Below, in pieces: positions 7,096-11,527 of a stretch of 11,527 nt of DNA; within the stretch, counting starts at the first letter, position 1, and every line of letters begins with the position of its first letter. The notes under the pieces are model-generated. The model searched no databases and was not told the origin of the DNA. It was given only the letters and a program-made list of their open reading frames with translations. Made by a program: the position numbers and the translations under genes. The DNA comes from Elusimicrobia bacterium RIFCSPLOWO2_12_FULL_59_9 (GTDB lineage: Bacteria; Elusimicrobiota; Elusimicrobia; O2-12-FULL-59-9): NCBI GenBank assembly GCA_001800185.1, contig MGUX01000025.1, positions 1 to 11,527 of the forward strand. The letters run 5' to 3'.

Positions 7096-7458
7096 ATGGC
7101 GAAGAATAAATCGAAATCGGCCGCGGCCGTGATGAAAAAGGTTGAGGAGATTTCTGGCCTTAAATCGCTCTGGATCGAGTATCCCAAGGACGGAGAAGTG
7201 GTCGGCCATTCGACTTACACATTCCAAGTGAGCGCCATTCCAGAAACCGCGAGCGTCGAGTTGTCGATCGACGGCGGGCAATGGCTGGCCTGCCGCGAAT
7301 CAATGGGTTTGTGGTGGCATGACTGGGAAGCATATGGGCCCGGGGAGCATAAGGCGGTCGCTCGAATCCACGAAGGCGGCGCGGATATCAAAACCTCTGA
7401 TTTGCGCCGATTCACCGTAAGCTTGCCGCCGGGTCAATCCAACACGGGAGGGAAATGA
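7096..7458 (+). CDS. Ig-like beta-sandwich protein of unknown function
   Basis: This 120-residue protein starts at the ATG preceded by GAGGAA (7085-7090); an upstream ATG at 7054 overlaps the gene before and lacks a better site. After a basic Lys/Ala-rich N-terminus, the body looks like a single bacterial Ig-like domain: IEYPKDGEVVGHSTYTFQVS, then VELSIDGGQWLACRESMGLW, then WHDWEAYGPGEHKAVARI and a final strand LRRFTVSLPPG. The SIDGG-W...WW-DW...G-H pattern is typical of Ig-like domains that follow carbohydrate or redox enzymes. There is no signal peptide, which is odd for such a domain. One cysteine (near residue 63). Its role in a metal operon is unknown; it may be a chaperone-like or structural partner. 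Its stop (7456-7458) lies just before the next gene's preferred start and overlaps the alternative one. Confidence 0.8.
   Translation: MAKNKSKSAAAVMKKVEEISGLKSLWIEYPKDGEVVGHSTYTFQVSAIPETASVELSIDGGQWLACRESMGLWWHDWEAYGPGEHKAVARIHEGGADIKTSDLRRFTVSLPPGQSNTGGK
7446..7452 (+). promoter_or_regulatory. Shine-Dalgarno deciding the 7461 start
   Basis: GGGAGGG stands only two bases before the ATG at 7455 but eight bases before the in-frame ATG at 7461, so the second start has the better spacing. The two starts differ by only two residues (Met-Thr). Confidence 0.5.
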
Positions 7459-7460
7459 CG

Positions 7461-8066
7461 ATGAGACCGTTCGCCGTATCGCTGCTGTTATTGAGCCTGG
7501 CAAGCGTTGGGAGCAATAGAGCGTGGTGCCAGCATGAAGGGAACGGGGGGATGGCCGCGCAGGAACCTGGCGTCGAGTCAAAGGAAGAATTGGCAAGCCA
7601 ATGGGAGGCTCGGCTGGCCAATCTTCAGCAAAAGATCGATGTGATTGATCAGCAGCTGGAGGCCCCTAAGATGCCCGTCAAGAAGCGCGCCAAACTCGAG
7701 GCCAAGTTAAAGAAGCTGCTCAAGGAAAAGGATCAACTGTTGGAAACCGGCCCAGCCAAGTCAAAGAAAAACTTGGCACGCCAAGGGGAAGATCAGCCGG
7801 CCAACCTGCAGGAAAAGATCGACGCGATCAACCGGCAGATCGAGGACCCGAACATCCCCGCCAAGAAACGCGCCAAACTCGAAGCCAAGTTAAAGAAGCT
7901 GCTCAAGGAGAAGGACCAATTATCAGAAACCACCCGGGCCAAGCAAAAGCCCCGCGCCCGGAAGCAGACCGCGGTCTATGCCTGCCCGATGGGGGATTAT
8001 CGCGGGCCGATGACCTCAGATGGACGGTGCCCGAAATGCGGGATGACATTACAGAAACAACAATGA
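7461..8066 (+). CDS. exported coiled-coil protein with duplicated 61-residue unit and C-terminal heavy-metal-binding domain
   Basis: This 201-residue protein has a signal peptide (MRPFAVSLLLLSLASVGSNR..), two near-identical charged helical units, and a metal domain. Each unit carries QKID.IDQQLE / EKIDAINRQIED, then KKRAKLEAKLKKLLKEKDQL, a Lys/Glu-rich coiled-coil segment. The units repeat with an exact 61-codon period (183 bases) and are very similar at DNA level, pointing to a recent tandem duplication. The C-terminus (about residues 173-196) is a heavy-metal-binding domain of the type also found at the front of the adaptor: CPM at 175-177, CPKCGM at 190-195; the usual His after CPM is Gly here. 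Inferred role: a periplasmic extended rod presenting a metal site. An alternative start at 7455 overlaps the previous stop. Confidence 0.85.
   Translation: MRPFAVSLLLLSLASVGSNRAWCQHEGNGGMAAQEPGVESKEELASQWEARLANLQQKIDVIDQQLEAPKMPVKKRAKLEAKLKKLLKEKDQLLETGPAKSKKNLARQGEDQPANLQEKIDAINRQIEDPNIPAKKRAKLEAKLKKLLKEKDQLSETTRAKQKPRARKQTAVYACPMGDYRGPMTSDGRCPKCGMTLQKQQ
7577..7942 (+). repeat. two tandem in-frame 183-base repeats
   Basis: Unit 1 (7577-7759) and unit 2 (7760-7942) align without gaps at a 183-base offset. Matching anchors are TTGGCA at 7590 and 7773, and CAAGAA at 7679 and 7862. The best-conserved part is the run coding for RAKLEAKLKKLLKEKD, where only a few third-position changes separate the copies. 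The start of a third unit (AAGCAAAAG after 7942) breaks off into the metal domain. Confidence 0.85.
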
Positions 8067-8118
8067 CCATCTTAGAATAACAGGAACACCAGTGGGCAGG
8101 GCGGGGCCGAATCGGCCA

Positions 8119-8124
8119 AGAGGG
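8119..8124 (+). promoter_or_regulatory. Shine-Dalgarno favouring the 8131 start
   Basis: AGAGGG lies six bases before the ATG at 8131. The competing in-frame GTG at 8092 has AGGAA at 8082-8086. The ATG is preferred because it is the commoner start codon and places the membrane segment close to the N-terminus, but the GTG cannot be ruled out. Confidence 0.4.
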
Positions 8125-8130
8125 CTGTAT

Positions 8131-9810
8131 ATGTCGGGCACAAACAATCCCGGGGAAAAGAGGGAAGATCGCCGATGGCGCTTTTGGTTTTTTTTGTTGG
8201 CCATGATTGTCACGGCGGCGTGGGCTGCGGAAAAGATCGGTCCGGGCGCCATCCCCCGATTGAAGTCGGAGGCGGGGCGGTTCCCCGTCACCGACCGAAG
8301 CTCCATGCCGCGCGATCTTGGCGGGGGAGCGCCGTCGCGCGAATCGGCGTCGGCCGCCCTGAAGCCGCCTCGGGACCGAAAAAACGCGCCCGAGCGGTTT
8401 TCTCGGCACGGACCCTACACACATGCCGATCACGGAGCTATGCCGGAGACAAACGATGAATCCGCGGCAATGGCCCAGATCGGGCACAATGAGCATCACC
8501 GAACGCCTTTGGAGCAATCGGCGCCTCAAGGACACGGCGAGGAATCAGAACCTCAACATCTCGATCACGGCAGCGCGGACGAGGAGTTAGCCCTCTCAGC
8601 CGCAAGTCCCCCCACCCGCCAAAACCATCGCCACGGGCAAGAAAAAGAAAATTACTCCCCCCGCCGGCCCCATCCGACAGCTGCGCATGACTTGGGCAGC
8701 GTCGGTCACGCGCACAAGACAACTCGCGGTGAAACGGAAAACTATTCCGGCCATGGCGATTCCCATACGAACATCCCCAACGCGCCGGATGCCGCCCAAA
8801 CGGGCCATGCGGCGGACCATCTGCATGGAGCCATGGCGCTCGAAAACGGATCCGCGCAGAATCATGCCGGGCATCCGGGCGGGGATTCAGACGGCGACAA
8901 AGATGCATCGCGCTCCTTGGCGGCGGCGCTCGCTCACGAAAGCCGCCACCAGCCGCTGAGCGGCGGCTTGGGGCATTCCCGTGGCGGTTCGGGCGGCTCA
9001 CCGGCCGCCGGAGGCGTCCATGAAGATCATGGAGTCTCAGCCGGCGACAATTCGGAAGAGTCTCATGGGGGGCACTCTTCACCATCGCATGGTTCGCCGG
9101 ACCATCCCCGGCGGGGACATGAGGCGCCTGCGCATGGCGACTCCGGACACGCCGGGGACCACGGCATCTCCATCGAGTGCTCCATAGCGATGGACCGATA
9201 CCAAAGGAGCATGGGCAGCGGCGCTGATTTTTCCGCAGGTATGGCGGGCATCCGGGCTTGCCTGGCGGAAATAAGGCTGGCCGCTTCCATGCTGAAATCG
9301 ACGACAGCCCAGGTCGTTTTAGGGGCGATATTTCACCGCGGGGATCATCTGCCTCAGGACTGCGAACAGTCCGTGCGTTGGTTTCGAAAGGCGGCGGAGC
9401 AGGGCAGCGTCGCGGCCTTCTTCTTGCTCGGATCCATGTATGACCAAGGTCATGAAATACCCAAGGACCCGGTTGAGGCTTATGCCTGGTACCTTCTCGC
9501 CATGGAGAAAAGGCATGCGCGCGCTCACGAAGCGATGACAAAGCTTGAACCCAGCTTGACCCCCCAACAATTGCAGGAAGCCAAGAAACGCGCGGAACAA
9601 TACCGCCCCACGCCGGGTCATGGAAGAGAAGAAACCAAACCTCCGGAACATCCCCCCGGCCATCCCGGCCCGCCGGGCGATCACGAACCATCACCCCCGA
9701 AGCCGCCGCATGACCATCCCGGCTCGCCTGGAGAGCGGAACCCCGCGCCTCCGGAACATCGGCATGATGATAAAGGAATGGGCATGGAACATCTATCGCA
9801 CGCGCGATGA
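8131..9810 (+). CDS. membrane-anchored His-rich protein with two Sel1 repeats
   Basis: This 559-residue protein (571 if the GTG at 8092 is used) begins with a basic stretch and one membrane segment (RFWFFLLAMIVTAAWA, about residues 17-32), so the rest is probably periplasmic. Residues about 90-348 form a long low-complexity region with some 35 histidines in H-x-H, HGxxxH and DHG patterns. Two Sel1-type repeats follow at about 392-470 (VVLGAIFHRGDHLPQDCEQS, VRWFRKAAEQGSVAAFFLLG, then MYDQGHEIPKDPVEAYAWYL). The tail (about 495-559) is Pro/His-rich (PPHDHPGSPGERN, EHRHDDKGMGMEH). About 50 histidines in total. Sel1 repeats bind proteins; poly-His tracts bind Zn, Ni, Cu(II) or Ag. I know no named family with this layout. 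Inferred role: metal sponge or scaffold for the pump. The long opposite-strand frame here is a shadow. Confidence 0.82.
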   Translation: MSGTNNPGEKREDRRWRFWFFLLAMIVTAAWAAEKIGPGAIPRLKSEAGRFPVTDRSSMPRDLGGGAPSRESASAALKPPRDRKNAPERFSRHGPYTHADHGAMPETNDESAAMAQIGHNEHHRTPLEQSAPQGHGEESEPQHLDHGSADEELALSAASPPTRQNHRHGQEKENYSPRRPHPTAAHDLGSVGHAHKTTRGETENYSGHGDSHTNIPNAPDAAQTGHAADHLHGAMALENGSAQNHAGHPGGDSDGDKDASRSLAAALAHESRHQPLSGGLGHSRGGSGGSPAAGGVHEDHGVSAGDNSEESHGGHSSPSHGSPDHPRRGHEAPAHGDSGHAGDHGISIECSIAMDRYQRSMGSGADFSAGMAGIRACLAEIRLAASMLKSTTAQVVLGAIFHRGDHLPQDCEQSVRWFRKAAEQGSVAAFFLLGSMYDQGHEIPKDPVEAYAWYLLAMEKRHARAHEAMTKLEPSLTPQQLQEAKKRAEQYRPTPGHGREETKPPEHPPGHPGPPGDHEPSPPKPPHDHPGSPGERNPAPPEHRHDDKGMGMEHLSHAR

Positions 9811-9846
9811 CCAAACAATCTGAGGGGAATTGAGAAAGGAGGAAAA

Positions 9847-10401
9847 ATGGACTTTTCACTGCTTGGCTTCAGCGGACTCAAGGAGGTTTACAACCTCCAT
9901 CCGGCCTTCGTTCATTTCCCCATCGCCTTGCTTCCGAGCGCCTTGCTTTTTTATTTTCTGGGAGCCGTATTTAAAAACGCCTCTTTGAGCGCGGCGGGCA
10001 GAGCTTGCTTGTATCTGGCGTGCGCGGGGGGCGCGGCGGCGGCGGCGACCGGCAGCATGGCCGAAGGAAGCTTCCCGCACAACCAAACCATCCACCACAT
10101 CATGCAGACGCACGAGACCATCGGTTACAGCGCGGTGGTTCTATCCTTTGTCCTGGGGTTATGGAGTTTTTGGCAAACGGATCATCAACCCAAGGCCGTA
10201 TGGACTTTTCTGGCCGCGCTGGCGTTCGCGGTCCTGCTGGTGCTTCAAAACGGAGACTTGGGGGGCCGGATGGTGTTTGTGGAGGGCGCGGCCGTCAAAC
10301 CGGCTGCGGCCGCCGTCGCCGCCGCGGAGGCGGCCGGCAAAGCGCCGGAAAAGAAGACACCCCCCGGTCATAGCCACGAACACGGGGATCATCCTCATTA
10401 A
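9847..10401 (+). CDS. DUF2231-family membrane protein with His-rich C-terminal tail
   Basis: This 184-residue integral membrane protein has about four membrane segments (near 20-38, 47-68, 95-112, 117-136). The first opens with the DUF2231 hallmark NLHPAFVHFPIALLPSALLF (H18, H23), and conserved-type histidines recur in HNQTIHHIMQTHETIGY before the third segment. The usual GGRMVF end of the family core is present near 139-144. Beyond it lie an Ala-rich linker and the tail GHSHEHGDHPH, which looks like an added metal-binding extension. AAAGGAGG at 9835-9842 gives a strong ribosome site. DUF2231 proteins are often found with cytochrome or metal genes; a haem or metal role is suspected in the family but not settled. 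It is the last gene of the + strand operon. Confidence 0.88.
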   Translation: MDFSLLGFSGLKEVYNLHPAFVHFPIALLPSALLFYFLGAVFKNASLSAAGRACLYLACAGGAAAAATGSMAEGSFPHNQTIHHIMQTHETIGYSAVVLSFVLGLWSFWQTDHQPKAVWTFLAALAFAVLLVLQNGDLGGRMVFVEGAAVKPAAAAVAAAEAAGKAPEKKTPPGHSHEHGDHPH

Positions 10402-10454
10402 CGGCAAGTGATCAAGTGGCAGGGGAGAGTGGTAAAGTGACAGAGTGGGCGAGT
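10402..10454. repeat. AGTG-centred octamer repeats between convergent stops
   Basis: In this 53-base spacer AGTG occurs at 10407, 10415, 10428, 10436 and 10444: spacings of 8, 13, 8 and 8. Each is flanked by purines (AAGTGA, AAGTGG, GAGTGG, AAGTGA, GAGTGG). No stable hairpin with a T-run is visible on either strand, so no standard terminator for either gene can be named here. Confidence 0.5.
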
Positions 10455-11390
10455 TTATTCGGGCGCGGACGAACGGTAGGGTTGGACGTAGCGCCTTTGG
10501 TCGGGGAGACGCTTTCCGGATTCGACGGATTGGGCCGCCCAATCGGCGAAGTTGGGGTGGGGTGCCAGGGGAACGCCGTCCAAGCGGTAAAAGCAGCCTT
10601 CCAGAGCCTTTTTGATCGATCTCTCAAGCCCGCTTCCGGGAAGCGCGTAGGTGATCATCAGCACGTCGCTCCCGCGGCCGAGGCGCACGACCTTTTCCCG
10701 AAATTGGAGCGATTCTTGTTGCCAGCTTTTGCGGTCGCCCGCGTCATCGATCACCCACGCCTGAACTTCTTTAAAGCCGGCCGCCTTCTGCAGTCCCGGC
10801 GCCAAGCGGGAGAGAACCGCGGACCGCCGCGCGTTTTCTTCCTCGCTGCCGCCCGCCCTCGACACAAGAATTAGGATCTCCCGCTTTGGCCGGCGGCTGA
10901 GCTTTTTGGCGTGCGCCGCCAGGATATCGGCCATGAGAAGATGATCCTCCAGGGCCGGCGTCATCACGATGGGCAGCTTCGTCTCGACGCGCGCCAACGA
11001 AAGCGACGCGACCCGGCCTTTGGAGCCCATCGTCTGCAGCAGCGACGCGGAGGGTTCTTGGCGCAACCCCAAAGCGTAGCGCATCTGCTCCAAATCATCG
11101 GTGTTTGAAAAAAGGTAAAGAGGAACGGCGACGATTTTGCCGACGGAGCGCCGCGCCAGCCGGTCGACGCACCTTTGAAGCTCCTTGGCCGTTTGCCTGC
11201 CGATCACAACCTCCACCGGCGCTTTCCCGCCCAACCTTTTCTTAATCTCAGCCAAACTGAGGTTCCAGCGGCGGTCGCCCTCCTCGGCCAGCAAAAGCAC
11301 CCCTGCGTCCTTTGGAGGCGGCAAATTCTGCGCCAAAGCCGGAGAACGGCCAAGGAACATTAGGATCAAGAGCAAGTGAAGTGAAAACAT
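10455..11390 (-). CDS. exported CbiX/sirohydrochlorin chelatase-like protein with degenerate metal site
   Basis: This 311-residue protein starts at the ATG read at 11390, which opens a clean signal peptide (MFSLHLLLILMFLGRSPALA); an upstream in-frame ATG at 11456 would add 22 Pro/Arg-rich residues before it and is less likely. The mature part shows two chelatase-like halves. Half 1 (about 29-110) has VLLLAEEGDRRWN, VEVVIGRQ, and VGKIVAVPLYLFSNTDD. Half 2 (about 170-280) has REILILVSRAGGSEEENAR and LGRGSDVLMITYALPGSGLE. In CbiX enzymes a His sits in the first strand-end motif (HG) and another after the VPLFL strand; here AEEG, SNTDD and SRAGG replace them. So cobalt or nickel insertion is unlikely; binding or a structural role is more plausible. 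It converges on the metal operon. Confidence 0.78.
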   Translation of the reverse strand: MFSLHLLLILMFLGRSPALAQNLPPPKDAGVLLLAEEGDRRWNLSLAEIKKRLGGKAPVEVVIGRQTAKELQRCVDRLARRSVGKIVAVPLYLFSNTDDLEQMRYALGLRQEPSASLLQTMGSKGRVASLSLARVETKLPIVMTPALEDHLLMADILAAHAKKLSRRPKREILILVSRAGGSEEENARRSAVLSRLAPGLQKAAGFKEVQAWVIDDAGDRKSWQQESLQFREKVVRLGRGSDVLMITYALPGSGLERSIKKALEGCFYRLDGVPLAPHPNFADWAAQSVESGKRLPDQRRYVQPYRSSAPE

Positions 11391-11527
11391 GGCGGCAGAT
11401 CGAAAGGCCCCCGGCCCCGGCTGTACCGGACGCGGACCTCTCTCCGAAACTAGCATTTAAAAAAGCTGATTCCAAGGCGTGGCCATAGCGCCCAAAACCT
11501 CAGGTAACTTTCAGCAGTGCGGATTTG

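Noticed and set aside
8438..9859. 473-codon open frame on the - strand opposite the His-rich Sel1 gene
   Set aside because: The + strand frame has a membrane anchor, patterned His motifs and Sel1 repeats; the - strand product is Arg/Pro/Ser-rich with no domain and reads as a GC-rich shadow.
10402..10454. AGTG repeats as a CRISPR remnant
   Set aside because: The units are about 8 bases with no spacer-length intervals, far from CRISPR repeat and spacer sizes.
10416..10874. 152-codon + frame at the end of the operon
   Set aside because: It runs opposite the CbiX-like gene and shows no domain. The - strand frame has a signal peptide and a chelatase-like layout.
11447..11475. Possible - strand promoter (TTGGAA, 17 bases, TAGTTT) upstream of the CbiX-like gene
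   Set aside because: The -10 match is poor (three of six) and the window ends soon after, so I cannot support it beyond chance.

Overview
The window reads as part of a chromosome-like metal-resistance locus from a GC-rich, diderm (Gram-negative) bacterium. The diderm call rests on a complete outer-membrane/periplasm/inner-membrane efflux set. I cannot place the lineage securely. The gene style (RND copper pump with satellite Cys/His-rich exported proteins, a DUF2231 membrane protein, an exported CbiX-like protein) resembles under-studied environmental phyla or deltaproteobacterial-type lineages more than enterobacteria; this is an impression, not evidence. I saw no tRNA, rRNA, CRISPR array, insertion sequence, transposase or phage gene.

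Layout. From base 1 to about 10401 every credible gene lies on the + strand, with short gaps or ATGA stop/start overlaps (839-842 and 6653-6656), so it looks like one long operon whose start is off the left edge. First comes a tripartite heavy-metal efflux pump: the C-terminal part of a TolC/CusC-like outer membrane channel (3-842), a CusB-like periplasmic adaptor with three N-terminal metal-binding-type motifs (839-2224), and a CusA-like RND pump (2233-5526) that keeps the three-methionine copper/silver site and the proton-relay residues. Next come a Cys-rich exported protein (5536-6009) and a thioredoxin/peroxiredoxin-fold protein with a CxxC motif (6114-6656). A stretch of small genes follows: a doubtful 74-aa ORF, a Met/His-rich single-pass membrane peptide (6840-7082), an Ig-like-fold protein (7096-7458), and an exported coiled-coil protein with a tandem 61-codon duplication and a C-terminal heavy-metal-binding domain (7461-8066). 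The operon ends with a large His-rich membrane-anchored protein carrying two Sel1 repeats (8131-9810) and a DUF2231 membrane protein with a His-rich tail (9847-10401).

A single gene on the - strand (10455-11390) converges on the operon. It encodes an exported protein with two CbiX (cobalt/sirohydrochlorin chelatase)-like domains whose metal-binding histidines appear to be gone. Between the two convergent stops is a 53-base spacer made largely of AGTG-centred octamer repeats.

Working model (inference): the pump moves Cu(I)/Ag(I) out of the periplasm, while a set of exported Cys-, Met- and His-rich proteins buffers or hands over metal, and the CxxC protein keeps the Cys-rich partner reduced. 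No P-type ATPase, metal-sensing regulator or two-component system is visible, so regulation probably lies upstream. The part most likely to be new is the accessory block at 5536-10401, especially the His-rich Sel1 protein and the repeated coiled-coil/metal-domain protein.
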